From assembly GCF_010915705.1 (NCBI RefSeq), contig NZ_JAAIKE010000016.1, positions 1 to 34,276 on the forward strand: a stretch of 34,276 bases of DNA, given 5' to 3'. Both the position numbers and the translations under genes were made by a program. This DNA comes from Pseudotabrizicola algicola. GTDB lineage: Bacteria; Pseudomonadota; Alphaproteobacteria; Rhodobacterales; Rhodobacteraceae. Below are positions 15,504-24,236 of the stretch, in pieces (the first letter of the stretch is position 1; each line of letters begins with the position of its first letter). The notes below the pieces were generated by a model. That model did no database searches. It was given only the letters and a program-made list of their open reading frames with translations, and was not told where the DNA came from.

Positions 15504-17411
15504 TCAATAGTCGGTCTCCACGTAGACGCCGCTGCAGTCATAGGCGACGGCGGCGGCGGTGCTGCCGGTGTTCATGTAGTTGCGGGGGCTCAGAAGCTGG
15601 GTGGCGGCGGGGAGGTTCGCGGTGATCTCGACCTCGGCGATGGCGCCGGAGACTTCCTCGACGACCCGGACCCAGACGGAAGTCGCGTTGGGGGCGGCGT
15701 AGAGGAAGAGCGTCAGGACGTTTGTGGGCGCATCGACGGGGAAGCTGGCGCCGAGATTGATCAGCGTGGGCGCGCCGGATCCGGAGTTGTGGACGATCTG
15801 CCAGTTGGCATGTGTGCCGCGCTGGAAGCCGATGCCGATGGCGTTGACGACGGCAGAGAGCGCGAGCGTCGTGGCCAGCGCGGCGGTGGACCCCATCAGC
15901 CCGAAGAACCCCATGCCGGTGGGCTGCAGCGTGGTGAGCGAGAGCCGGTTCACATAGGTGAAGCCGCCCAAGCCTTCGGCATTGCCGCGCCAGCAGACCC
16001 AGCCGGCGGAGCGTTCCTCGGCCGCGGCATCTACCGTGGCGGCGCTGGTCATCCGCCAGCGGCGCATGGAGGTCGAGAGGTTGGTGGTGGCGAGGCCGGG
16101 CGTGGAGGCGGTGCCGACGCCCGTCCGCGGCATGCCGATCGCGTTGATTGTGGTGCCGGAGGACGGGGCCCAGTAGGCGATCCGGTTCACCCCGAAATGC
16201 GGCTGCAGCGGGAAGAGCCGCCCCGAGGGGCGCATGACCTCAAGCCAGGCTGACCCCGCCCGGTCACGGGCATAGAGATGGATGCGGCCTGCAGGCGGCG
16301 GATCGGGCGGCGTCGCGCGTCCGGGCAGGACCATGGGCTCGGGGAGTTCCACCCGGCCGCTGGCGCGGTCGATGCGGATCGCGTCGTAGTAGGCCGATCC
16401 GTCCGGGCTGACCTTGAAGCTGAAGTCGTCGTTGCCCAGAAGCCCGATCAGGGCGCGCGCCGAGAAGCCGGTCTTGAAGGCGAAGGCGGCATCGTCGCCG
16501 GGGGCGTTCTTGTTGAAGGTCGCCTCGATGCCGTTGCCAGCGTGGTTGAACAGCATCGCGGGCGTGTTGATCGAGAAGCGGTTGAAGGCGTCGGCCGTGG
16601 CCCAGCCGAGGCCCAGCGTTTGCGCGGTCAGGTTCGCCTGGGGCATGCCGACCTGCGAGACGCTGTTGGCGAAGGTGACCGTGGGCGTGTTGATCACGGT
16701 AGTGCCGCCCGCGCCTGCGGTGGCCGAGCCGATGTTGACGACCGTGTTCGACCCGGACGCGCCGCCAGTGCCGATGTTCACGGTCTTGGTGGTGCCGTTG
16801 GTGGTGGCGCCGGTGCCGACGCCATAGGTGGCGGTGCCGGTCGATGTGCCGAGGGTCGCCGTTCCCCCTGAGGCGGTCAGCGTGCCGGAGAAGGTCTTAT
16901 TGCCGCTGAATGTCTGGGTGCCCGCGAGGATCGCCAACTCGCTCGAGGTGTTGGGCAGCGTGTAGGTTCGGGTCTGGCCGGTGGAGATCGAGGCCAGCGA
17001 GAACACGGCCTTCCTGGTCGGATCGGCGTCGTTGACGAGACTGAAGACGCTGTCGGGCACATCGCGCGGCTCGCCCACGCTGGCCCAGCTGGAGCCGGAC
17101 CAGACGAGGAAGGCAGCCTCATCCGCGACCCAGACCAGCCAGCCGGGGCGCGGAACGAGCCGGATCCACGCGCCGTCGACCCGGAAGGCCACGTTCAGAT
17201 CCCAGCCCGCCCAGAGCCCGGTCGCGCCCGAAGCCACGAGATGGCGGTCGCCATCGGCTGGGCTCGCGGGCGGCGCGGTGCGGGTGCGGTCGAGGACGGC
17301 CAGCTGCACCATGGCGTCGAGCAGCCGCAGCGCCTCATTGTGGGTGACATGCTTCTGCGCCTGCGCGGCCATGAGATACGGCAGGCCGAGATGGGTGGTG
17401 GTGTCGGACAT
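15504..17411 (-). CDS. DUF2793 phage tail-fibre-like protein
   Basis: A 635-aa protein that opens MSDTTTHLGLPYLMAAQAQK and contains the DUF2793 N-terminal domain (about residues 1-125; HVTHNEALRLLDAMVQLAV, DGDRHLVASGATGLWAGW). A Gly/Thr-rich central region (about 160-260) has repeats typical of beta-rich fibre shafts, including NKTFSGTLTASGGTATLGTS and TVNIGTGGASGSNTVVNIG. A less repetitive C-terminal half is probably the receptor-facing or trimerising part. DUF2793 proteins occur at the distal end of the GTA-like tail modules of Rhodobacterales phages. It is the last late gene and lies 21 bases after the GTA TIM-barrel gene. Structure and position support an adsorption role; the receptor is unknown. 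Confidence 0.82.
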   Translation of the reverse strand: MSDTTTHLGLPYLMAAQAQKHVTHNEALRLLDAMVQLAVLDRTRTAPPASPADGDRHLVASGATGLWAGWDLNVAFRVDGAWIRLVPRPGWLVWVADEAAFLVWSGSSWASVGEPRDVPDSVFSLVNDADPTRKAVFSLASISTGQTRTYTLPNTSSELAILAGTQTFSGNKTFSGTLTASGGTATLGTSTGTATYGVGTGATTNGTTKTVNIGTGGASGSNTVVNIGSATAGAGGTTVINTPTVTFANSVSQVGMPQANLTAQTLGLGWATADAFNRFSINTPAMLFNHAGNGIEATFNKNAPGDDAAFAFKTGFSARALIGLLGNDDFSFKVSPDGSAYYDAIRIDRASGRVELPEPMVLPGRATPPDPPPAGRIHLYARDRAGSAWLEVMRPSGRLFPLQPHFGVNRIAYWAPSSGTTINAIGMPRTGVGTASTPGLATTNLSTSMRRWRMTSAATVDAAAEERSAGWVCWRGNAEGLGGFTYVNRLSLTTLQPTGMGFFGLMGSTAALATTLALSAVVNAIGIGFQRGTHANWQIVHNSGSGAPTLINLGASFPVDAPTNVLTLFLYAAPNATSVWVRVVEEVSGAIAEVEITANLPAATQLLSPRNYMNTGSTAAAVAYDCSGVYVETDY

Positions 17412-17432
17412 CGGGTTTCCTGTGGGAGCGGA

Positions 17433-20400
17433 TCAGAACTGCAGCGTGACGCTGGCTGGAGCGCCGCGCCCGAGGCGGGCGGATAGTTGGAAGATGCGGA
17501 GGGCGAGCGTGTCACCGGGCGCGAGCGGCGCGCCCCAGTCGATCGTCTGCTGGGCGGCTGTGTAGAGAACGGAGGTCGTGCCGCTGCTCAGAACGCGCTT
17601 CACGGATGCACCGTCGTGGATCTCGATCTCATAACCCTCAAGTTCCTCGCCCACCGGCACCTCGACCTGTTCCCAGGCATCGGCTTCGAGCGCGCGGGAG
17701 CGCCGGGTCCAGCGGATGGTGAGATCGCCGGGCGCGCGCGCTTGCCGCCAGGGCTGCGCGACATGGACCGGCGCGAAGGGGCGCAGTCCGGTGCCCGCGG
17801 GCGTAAAGGGCTGCGCCACATAGGTCTCGTCCGAGGGCGGCCGCGTTGCCGGGCCCACGCGCCAGTTCCACGGCAGGCCGATGTCACCGAGCGCGATGGG
17901 CAGAAGGGCGAGCGTGCTGTCGAGGACAACAACGCGCGCCCCGGCGGGAGCCGGATTGCCCATCGCGCCTTCGGTGCCGCGCTGACCACGCAGGAGGCGG
18001 GTCAGCCGGTAGCGACCCGGCGCGATCAGCTCGGCCGCGCCTGCTTGGACGATCTCCCAGACCCCGGGCGCACTCTCGACAGCCAGCGCATTGGCCCCGC
18101 CGAACAGGGCCAGATCGGTGACGCTTTCGAGCGAGCCGGTGAAAAGGTCGAGCGTCAGGGCATTGCCGAGATCGAAGCGCGAGACCGGGCCAAGCCAGAA
18201 GTCGAAGACCAGCACCCCCATCCGCGCCCGGGCGGGCACGGTGGTCAGCAGTTCGAACCCGTCGCTGCCGGGGCTGCGGAAGACCGCCAGCTCCCCCGGC
18301 CAGGGGCGCGCATGGGCGGCGAGGAAGGGCCTGTGCGCGGGCTGGTCCTCGGTCAGCTGCGGCAGGTCGAGGAAGGCGACGTCCGGCGCGGCCAGCACCA
18401 GCGGGCGCGCGAGCGTGGCGGGGCGCAGATCGCCGGGCGGCAGGTCGTAGGCGGCACGGTCCTGGCGGATCGCCTCGATGCCCCGCGCCTCGGCATCGGC
18501 AGTGGAGAGCAGGCGGAAATCGAGACTGCGCCCGTCGTGGACAAGCCGGATCACGTCGGCCGGGTCCAGTGCCAGGCGTGAGGGTGGCAGGCGGAAGCTT
18601 GCGGTCTCGCGGCCGATCCAGGCCTCCATCAGCGCGCGCCGGCAGCGGCGCTCGGCCTCCTCGGGCGCCACCGCCATGGGGAAGGCTTCCGAGGCGATGC
18701 GGCTCGCGGAGACGGTGATCCGCTGCGCCTCGACCTGTGCGGCATCGTAATCCTCGTCGGCCCGTGCCAGCTGCCACTTCAGCGCCTGGGGCAGTTCGGT
18801 CTCCTGCGCGCGGGTCAGTTCCAACCCCTCGGCGCGCGGATCGGGGGTGGCGACCAGGTCGTCGGCGCCCAGTTCCGCAACAGCCGCGCGGCCGCGCATG
18901 CCGAAGCGGATCACCCCGCCGCTCTCCACCGCATCGAAGCCGAAGTGCCGCGCCAGCGTGGTGATCGAGGCGCGGGGACTTTCCAGCGCGCCGATGACAT
19001 AGCCCTCGACCGCGCCCCAGAGGCCGGAGACGTCGATGCGTTGGGCGGGCAACCCGGCGCGCAGGCAGAGGTGGCGAACCAGCGCGGCGAGCGACACCGC
19101 CCCCAGCCGCCCGGTCAGCCAATGACCGAGCCGCCAGTTCGGGCCATCGGTCCAGACGCCGGTCAGCGCGGGGAAGAAGGGATAGGGCCGCGCGTCCCAG
19201 GTCCAGGCGGCGCATTCGGGCACATGCACCATCGGGCCGCCGTAGATGGAGGACAGCGGGTTGTTCGCGGCCTCGCCCCACCAGAGATAAGTCGCCTCGA
19301 GATAGGCCCGCTGGATCGCGTCGTCGCGCCAGCCGCGCGAGAAGTGCGGCGTGAAGCTCTCGGACGACTTCGGGTCGAAGAAGACGTTCGGCTGGTTGGT
19401 GCCCCGGTCGATGGCAGGGCAGCCGAGTTCCGTGAACCAGACGGGCTTCGACTGCGGCACCCATGCGGTGGGCGTCGCGCTCTCGATCCCACCCGGGCGG
19501 TTTAAATGCGGCTCGGACCACCAGGCGCGCAGATCCTTGTAGCGGAAGACCCACGGCTTGCCGACGGCGCCATCGGTGATGAGCGTGCGCAGCTGCGCCG
19601 AGCGATCGGCCTCCGAGGCATAGAACCAGTCGAAGCCCTCGCCGCCCGCGATATTGGCCTGCAGGTAGCCCCGGTCATGGATCGCGGGCCAGCCTGCGAG
19701 GGCATCGGCATGGTCGAAGCCATCCCGCCAGTCCGAGAGCGGCATGTAGTTGTCGATGCCGATGAAGTCGGTGTTGGCGTCGGCCCAGAGCGGGTCGAGA
19801 TGGAACAACACGTCGCCACTTCCATCGCCCGGTTGATGCCCGAAATATTCCGACCAGTCGGCGGCGTAGCTGATCTTCGTGCCAGCCCCGAGGATCTGCC
19901 GCACGGCGGCGGCGAGATCGCGGAAGGCCTGCACGGCTGGATAGGCGGACGCGCCCGAGCGGATCGTGGTCAGCCCGCGCATCTCCGAGCCGATCAGGAA
20001 GGCGTCGACGCCCCCGGCCGCTTTGCAGAGATGGGCGTAGTGCAGGATCATGCGGCGCAGGCCCCAGTCTCCGGCCGGGCCGGTCCAGCCGACGGTCTCA
20101 CCCGAGACGACGAAGTTCGCGGGGGTTGCGCTGCCGAAGAAGCTCGCGACCTGCGTTGTCGCCGTGCCGGTCTTGTCCACGCTGCCCGTGAACCCGGCCG
20201 CGGGAGAGCAGGTGATCCGCCCGCGCCAGGGAAACACCGGCTGGCCGGTCTCGGCGGCGTTGTCGCTGTAGGGGTTGGGCAGCGTATTGCCGGGCGGGAC
20301 ATCCATCAGGATGAAGGGATAGAAGGTCACGCGCAGGCCGCGCGCCTTCATCTCCTGGATCGCCTGCACCACGGCAAAGTCTGAGGGTGTGCCGCCGTAG

Positions 20401-21431
20401 ACCGGGCGGTCCTCGCTGTCGCGGCTGACCAGACGGGCGGCAGAGCGGCCGACGCCGTTCACCGACCAGACCCGCGGGGTCGTGGCTTTCGCCGCCACCT
20501 CGACGCCCGGCCTGATCTGGCAGTTGCCCGCGCGCAGGTCGGTGCCGAACCAGGCAACGACGAGGCTGACGCTCTCCACCGCAGGCGCCATGGCCTGCAG
20601 CCGGTCGAGGGCGACGACGATGTCCGTCGTGTCGGGCAGCGCGTTCAGGTTCTCGGCGGTGGTGGTGCCGCCGCTGGTGCCGCCGAAGGCACCGCCCGTG
20701 GTCTTGCGGATCGCCTGTGTCGCATAGGTGAACTCGCCCGAGGCCGGGATCATGGTCACTGCGCGCGTCAGCCCCTCGGCCGTGTCGGGATCGGCCAGCG
20801 GGCGGAACACCTCGAAGGAGAGCTGCGGGATCCGGTTCCCGAACTCCGCCAGCGGCAGTTCCTCGAAGACGACATAAGCCGTGCCGCGATAGGCGGGCGT
20901 ATTGGCCGCGCCCATCTTCGCCGTGATGAACGGGTCCGGCGCCTGCGCCTCGTCGCCCGGATACCAGCGCATCGTGATGCCGCTAAGATCGAGCGGCTTG
21001 CCGTCGGCCCAGATGCGCCCGATCCCCGTGATCGGGCCTTCGCACAGGGCAACGGCGAAGCTGGCGTAGTAGAGATACTCGGTCGTGCGGACCTTCCCGC
21101 CGCCACCACCCTTGCCGCCGCCGCGCTGGGTCGTGGTCTTCGTCTCCTCGCGGAAATCCGTGGCCCAGACGATGTTGCCGCCGATGCGCATGCGGCCGTA
21201 GAGGCGCGGGATCACGGCGCCCTCGGTCGAGGAGGTGATGCGCAGGCTTTCCAGCCGCGCGCCCTCGATGCGCTGGGTGGGGGCGAGGGAGGAGATGATC
21301 CAGCTGTCGATGACCGAACCCACGGTCGAGCCGATCAGCCCGCCGATGGCGGCACCGGAGAGGCCGAGGATCGCGCCGCCGAAGCCCATGCCGATGCTGG
21401 AGCCGACGACGCCGAGAACGAGGGTGGCCAT
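17433..21431 (-). CDS. GTA TIM-barrel-like / tail hub (host-specificity) protein
   Basis: A 1332-aa protein, homologous in layout to the large baseplate hub/megatron protein at the end of the gene transfer agent tail cluster. The glycine-rich hydrophobic N-terminus (MATLVLGVVGSSIGMGFGGA) is followed by an N-terminal hub region. A GTA TIM-barrel-like glycoside-hydrolase domain comes next (about residues 430-740; ILHYAHLCKAAGGVDAFLIG, SYAADWSEYFG, FIGIDNYMPLSDWRDG, WFTELGCPAIDRG). Then come the phage tail-protein domain (about 790-1000) and a C-terminal region ending in short beta-rich segments. It likely forms the tip of the tail and contacts or digests cell-surface material. It follows the NlpC/P60 gene by eight bases, the same order as in RcGTA. 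Confidence 0.92.
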   Translation of the reverse strand: MATLVLGVVGSSIGMGFGGAILGLSGAAIGGLIGSTVGSVIDSWIISSLAPTQRIEGARLESLRITSSTEGAVIPRLYGRMRIGGNIVWATDFREETKTTTQRGGGKGGGGGKVRTTEYLYYASFAVALCEGPITGIGRIWADGKPLDLSGITMRWYPGDEAQAPDPFITAKMGAANTPAYRGTAYVVFEELPLAEFGNRIPQLSFEVFRPLADPDTAEGLTRAVTMIPASGEFTYATQAIRKTTGGAFGGTSGGTTTAENLNALPDTTDIVVALDRLQAMAPAVESVSLVVAWFGTDLRAGNCQIRPGVEVAAKATTPRVWSVNGVGRSAARLVSRDSEDRPVYGGTPSDFAVVQAIQEMKARGLRVTFYPFILMDVPPGNTLPNPYSDNAAETGQPVFPWRGRITCSPAAGFTGSVDKTGTATTQVASFFGSATPANFVVSGETVGWTGPAGDWGLRRMILHYAHLCKAAGGVDAFLIGSEMRGLTTIRSGASAYPAVQAFRDLAAAVRQILGAGTKISYAADWSEYFGHQPGDGSGDVLFHLDPLWADANTDFIGIDNYMPLSDWRDGFDHADALAGWPAIHDRGYLQANIAGGEGFDWFYASEADRSAQLRTLITDGAVGKPWVFRYKDLRAWWSEPHLNRPGGIESATPTAWVPQSKPVWFTELGCPAIDRGTNQPNVFFDPKSSESFTPHFSRGWRDDAIQRAYLEATYLWWGEAANNPLSSIYGGPMVHVPECAAWTWDARPYPFFPALTGVWTDGPNWRLGHWLTGRLGAVSLAALVRHLCLRAGLPAQRIDVSGLWGAVEGYVIGALESPRASITTLARHFGFDAVESGGVIRFGMRGRAAVAELGADDLVATPDPRAEGLELTRAQETELPQALKWQLARADEDYDAAQVEAQRITVSASRIASEAFPMAVAPEEAERRCRRALMEAWIGRETASFRLPPSRLALDPADVIRLVHDGRSLDFRLLSTADAEARGIEAIRQDRAAYDLPPGDLRPATLARPLVLAAPDVAFLDLPQLTEDQPAHRPFLAAHARPWPGELAVFRSPGSDGFELLTTVPARARMGVLVFDFWLGPVSRFDLGNALTLDLFTGSLESVTDLALFGGANALAVESAPGVWEIVQAGAAELIAPGRYRLTRLLRGQRGTEGAMGNPAPAGARVVVLDSTLALLPIALGDIGLPWNWRVGPATRPPSDETYVAQPFTPAGTGLRPFAPVHVAQPWRQARAPGDLTIRWTRRSRALEADAWEQVEVPVGEELEGYEIEIHDGASVKRVLSSGTTSVLYTAAQQTIDWGAPLAPGDTLALRIFQLSARLGRGAPASVTLQF

Positions 21432-21439
21432 GGCTGCGA

Positions 21440-21889
21440 TCAGTCTCCGGCGGGGAACAGGAAGGCGAAGGCGATGCGCCGGCGCCAGGATGGAGTGAGC
21501 GGTTCTTCGATCACCCCGAGCCGCTCATAGGCATGCAGGAAGGTTCCGGGCCCGGTCAGGATGCCGACATGCTTGGCGATGGCGCGGCTATCCATGCGGA
21601 ACAAGACCAGCGCGCCGGGCCCGGCCTCTGCGGGCGGCATTTCGATCATCACGGCGCGCGCGCCCTCGGCCAGAACCTCACGCGGCCCGATCTCGCCCCA
21701 GTCCCGGCTGTAGGGCGGGATCGGAAAGGGCTCCGGCCCGACCACCTCGCGCCAGACGCCACGCGCAAGCCCGAGACAGTCGCAGCCGACGCCCTTGAGG
21801 CTCGCCTGGTCGTGGTAGGGCGTGCCCAGCCAGGCGCAGGCGATGGTGATGACAAGCGCCGGATCGGCGGCGGCGCGCGGCGCTGTCAC
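21440..21889 (-). CDS. NlpC/P60-family phage cell-wall peptidase
   Basis: A 149-aa peptidase with the NlpC/P60 arrangement: Cys38 in GCDCLGLARG, His107 in AKHVGIL and a further polar residue around FLHAYE (His119). It matches the phage cell-wall peptidase family found between the DUF2163 protein and the GTA hub protein, where it probably opens peptidoglycan locally during DNA entry. The start is GTG at 21889, overlapping the preceding stop as GTGA, which supports this start. Confidence 0.9.
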   Translation of the reverse strand: MTAPRAAADPALVITIACAWLGTPYHDQASLKGVGCDCLGLARGVWREVVGPEPFPIPPYSRDWGEIGPREVLAEGARAVMIEMPPAEAGPGALVLFRMDSRAIAKHVGILTGPGTFLHAYERLGVIEEPLTPSWRRRIAFAFLFPAGD

Positions 21890-22770
21890 AGCACCGCCCC
21901 GTCATGCCCGCCGTCGCGCGAGGCGTAGCGCAGGATCGTGTCCTGCCCCGGAATGTGCGGGAAGCCCCGGAAATTGGTGACATTGCCGAACTTCGCGCTG
22001 CAGGTGGCGACGCGCTTGTCGCAGCCCGCCCGCGCGATGAAGCTGTCGCCCTCACCGATAGGGCGCACCGGTGCTTCCAGCAGCGTCAGGACGGCCAGCC
22101 CATCGACCAGATCATGCGCAAGCACCTCGGCCCGCCGTCCCGCATTGGCGCCGGAGGTCCATTCAACCGTGCCATGCGCGAACCAGCCCGCCGCGAAGGC
22201 GCCGAACCCCGAGGCCGTGAACGCCCGGTCGCGCAGTAGGTCCGTGACCGCGCCCGTGCCCCGGAACGCCGCCGCCTCGAGGTTCACGCCGCAGCGGCCA
22301 TCGCCCAGCGCGGCGTCGCAGCCCGCCTGAAACGTCCGCCCGACCGTCTGACCCAGCACATGCGAAAGGCTCCGGACCTCAGCCACGAAGGCCACCCGGC
22401 CGCGCCGGACCTGGCCGATGGCGCCCCGGCGCAGCAGCACGCGCTGGCCGGGATCGGCCCAGTTCACCCGCCAGAGCTCGACCTCGGCATTGTCCCAGCG
22501 ACCGTCGAGAATGTCGGTCTCGGTGATGCGGTCCGACGACAGAACCCCTTCGGCATCCTGCGCATCGACCGAGAGATCGGAGCCCGCCCGCACCTCGGAG
22601 GCGGTGAACCCGCTCTCGGGCTCGAAGTCGGTCCCCTCGAAGGTCAGCGTCCGGTCGTGGTCTGTGAAGCCGAAGGCCACGCCATCGGCGCGTGTGATCC
22701 GCCAGCACCAGGCCAGCGTCGTGGTCCCATCGTCGAGATGCGCCTGCAGGGCGGGAGGAAGGGTCTTCAT
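21886..22770 (-). CDS. DUF2163 phage tail (GTA gp13-like) protein
   Basis: A 294-aa protein starting MKTLPPALQAHLDDGTTTLA, with DUF2163 features: AWCWRITRADG, FGFTDHDRTLTFEG, YRP-like C-terminal cysteines (GCDAALGDGRCGVNLEA, ARAGCDKRVATCSAKFGN) and FRGFPHIPGQD. In GTA and related phages this family forms a hub subunit of the tail tip, with the C-terminal cysteines coordinating a cluster. The ATG at 22770 overlaps the stop of a 31-aa ORF, which fixes the start; a longer frame to 22800 is rejected. It is coupled downstream to the peptidase by GTGA. Confidence 0.9.
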   Translation of the reverse strand: MKTLPPALQAHLDDGTTTLAWCWRITRADGVAFGFTDHDRTLTFEGTDFEPESGFTASEVRAGSDLSVDAQDAEGVLSSDRITETDILDGRWDNAEVELWRVNWADPGQRVLLRRGAIGQVRRGRVAFVAEVRSLSHVLGQTVGRTFQAGCDAALGDGRCGVNLEAAAFRGTGAVTDLLRDRAFTASGFGAFAAGWFAHGTVEWTSGANAGRRAEVLAHDLVDGLAVLTLLEAPVRPIGEGDSFIARAGCDKRVATCSAKFGNVTNFRGFPHIPGQDTILRYASRDGGHDGAVL

Positions 22771-22862
22771 GGCCCATCCTCCCGCGACGCTGCCACGCAA
22801 AGCGCGACGACGGTGACGCCGATGACCCCGCCGAGGGTCATGCCGATAAGGAACTCAATCAC
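22767..22862 (-). CDS. 31-aa single-span membrane protein (DUF3789-like)
   Basis: A GTG-initiated 31-codon frame encodes an acidic N-terminus, a hydrophobic stretch rich in Gly/Val/Ile and a polar end (IEFLIGMTLGGVIGV, then ALCVAASREDGP). It resembles the tiny DUF3789 phage proteins. Its start overlaps the stop of the 76-aa gene (GTGATTGA) and its stop overlaps the ATG of the DUF2163 gene (ATGA), so it exactly fills an otherwise unexplained gap in a fully coupled operon. A role in lysis or the membrane is possible; none is shown. Confidence 0.6.
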   Translation of the reverse strand: MIEFLIGMTLGGVIGVTVVALCVAASREDGP

Positions 22863-23085
22863 GACCGTGGAACCCACGCTCGAGCCGGTCGCGCAGACCG
22901 ATCAGGCCAAGGCCGAGCGCGATCAGCGCCGCAGGAGAGGCGTCGCCGGAGCCCGAGAGCAGCGTGACCAGCCGGGCGAGCTCGGCGGGCGGGCCGCTCG
23001 CGGGCAGCGCCAGATTGGCGGTGCCGGTGGCAACGGCCATGAGGCCGGCCCACCAGGTCAGGGATCGGGGACGGATGTAGTGCAT
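22855..23085 (-). CDS. 76-aa phage-associated membrane protein
   Basis: A small protein starting MHYIRPRSLTWWAGLMAVAT, with a hydrophobic segment near residues 10-27 and a second near 50-65 (SPAALIALGLGLIGLRDR), then a basic tail (LERGFHGRD). It lies three bases after the lysozyme gene and overlaps the 31-aa ORF by eight bases. The position among the endolysin, the holin and small membrane proteins suggests a lysis-cassette component, but the family is not recognised with certainty. Confidence 0.7.
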   Translation of the reverse strand: MHYIRPRSLTWWAGLMAVATGTANLALPASGPPAELARLVTLLSGSGDASPAALIALGLGLIGLRDRLERGFHGRD

Positions 23086-23088
23086 GGG

Positions 23089-23760
23089 TCAGACCCTCCG
23101 GGTGAGGTTGGCGAAGACAGCGGCCAGCCGGGCAAGCCAGCTGGCCGGGGGTTCGGGATGTCGCGGCATGACGGGTGCCAGTGGCGCGGGCTGCGGGCGC
23201 ATGAAGGCCAGCGCTTCGGTCTCGGTCAGCCGCCGGATGGGCCGCGAGAAGTCGACCCGACCGTTGCGGTCGACCGACCAGACGGGGATCGACCCGCCCG
23301 GATAGCGGCCGTGGCGGAAGAGATCGCGCTCGGACTCGCGGCGGGGGATGATCGAGGCGGGCCTGCGCCAGTTGAGGAAAGCCTCGGCCGCCGCCGCACG
23401 GTCGCCCGCGTTGAGGTGCCGGGTCAGCGCGGCCTTGGCGATGCCGCCGGTGTTGTAGTGGAAGCTCACCAGCGCGTCGAACTCGTGCGGGGCGAGCGGG
23501 ACTTTCACGGCGCGGCGCACCTCGGCCTCGTAGGCGGCGAGGTCCGACCGGAACAGCCCGAAGGCCTCGCGGATCCCGGCTTGCGTGTCGGCGGGCATGC
23601 CGCGGGGCATGCTTGCGGGGTCCGGCGGCCCGGCCTCGGCGGTGTGACCGATGCCGAAGGTCCAGACGTTTTTCACGTCGAGATAGGGTCCGGGCACAAT
23701 GCCCTCGTGGCGGATCAGCGCCAGCTGGCCGCGATCCGTGGTCCTGGTCGTCGTCTGCAT
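23089..23760 (-). CDS. Phage lysozyme (GH24 endolysin)
   Basis: A 223-aa muramidase. The T4-lysozyme-type triad is visible with correct spacing: Glu19 (LIRHEG), Asp28 (PGPYLD) and Thr34 (VWTFGIGHT). The FDALVSFHYNTG segment and the LTRHLNAGDRAAAAEAFLNW helix are also family features. It cleaves the glycan backbone of peptidoglycan at lysis. There is no signal peptide, so release needs a holin, and a holin-like gene lies just upstream in the same operon. The last 50 residues are Pro-rich and extend beyond the catalytic domain. Confidence 0.9.
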   Translation of the reverse strand: MQTTTRTTDRGQLALIRHEGIVPGPYLDVKNVWTFGIGHTAEAGPPDPASMPRGMPADTQAGIREAFGLFRSDLAAYEAEVRRAVKVPLAPHEFDALVSFHYNTGGIAKAALTRHLNAGDRAAAAEAFLNWRRPASIIPRRESERDLFRHGRYPGGSIPVWSVDRNGRVDFSRPIRRLTETEALAFMRPQPAPLAPVMPRHPEPPASWLARLAAVFANLTRRV

Positions 23761-23764
23761 GGGG

Positions 23765-23896
23765 TCACCTCAGGAGCGAGAGGAGGAGGATCAGCCCCGC
23801 GACGACGAGGCCGACGCGGAGGCGATGGGCGAACTGGCGCCCGGGGCTGGGGCTGTCGCAGCGGATCAGGCGCGCGAGACGCAGGAGCTCAGGCAT
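23765..23896 (-). CDS. 43-aa small membrane protein in the lysis cassette
   Basis: A 43-aa frame starting MPELLRLARLIRC and ending in a hydrophobic helix (VGLVVAGLILLLSLLR). Its ATG overlaps the stop of the holin-like gene by eight bases, and its own stop lies four bases before the lysozyme start, so the operon structure supports translation. The basic N-terminal half followed by one C-terminal membrane span could make it an accessory holin or spanin-like factor; this is inference. Confidence 0.6.
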   Translation of the reverse strand: MPELLRLARLIRCDSPSPGRQFAHRLRVGLVVAGLILLLSLLR

Positions 23897-24236
23897 CGTC
23901 CTTGCCCCCCTTGCCCCGCAGGCGGGCGAGCGCGACCTCGATGAAGGCCGGGCCGAAGACGCCGACGAGATAGGCGGCGGAGCCTGCCGCCCCGCCCGCC
24001 GCCACCGTCTCGGGCGGCAGGTCGAGCCAGCGGGCGACGATGGCCATGGAGAGACTGCCCATCCCGGCCGCAATGATCCCGCCGAGGAGGATGTGCCGGA
24101 TCGCGTCACGCAGGCGCATGCGGGTGGTCAGTGCGTTGGTCGCGCCGCCAAGCGCGCCCCAGGCGGCGAGGATGACCGCGGCGGACGTCAGGACATCGCG
24201 CAGCACCCCGAGAATGAAGCTGCCGCTGTCGTTCAT
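23889..24236 (-). CDS. Holin-like membrane protein
   Basis: A 115-aa protein with three probable membrane segments: about residues 8-30 (ILGVLRDVLTSAAVILAAWG), 48-68 (HILLGGIIAAGMGSLSMAIV) and 77-100 (TVAAGGAAGSAAYLVGVFGP). A charged C-terminal tail follows (RLRGKGGKDDA). Size, topology and position directly before a small membrane protein and the lysozyme fit a phage holin, which would open the inner membrane to let the lysozyme reach the wall. The start overlaps the DUF2460 stop in ATGA. Confidence 0.75.
   Translation of the reverse strand: MNDSGSFILGVLRDVLTSAAVILAAWGALGGATNALTTRMRLRDAIRHILLGGIIAAGMGSLSMAIVARWLDLPPETVAAGGAAGSAAYLVGVFGPAFIEVALARLRGKGGKDDA

Noticed and set aside
17884-19554. 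556-codon minus-strand frame within the GTA TIM-barrel gene
   Set aside because: Same-strand alternative frame, extremely Arg/Ala-rich; the 1332-codon frame is the real one.
22360-23973. 537-codon plus-strand frame across the lysis and DUF2163 genes
   Set aside because: Runs antisense through several well-supported, translationally coupled genes; Gly/Arg/Pro-rich shadow.
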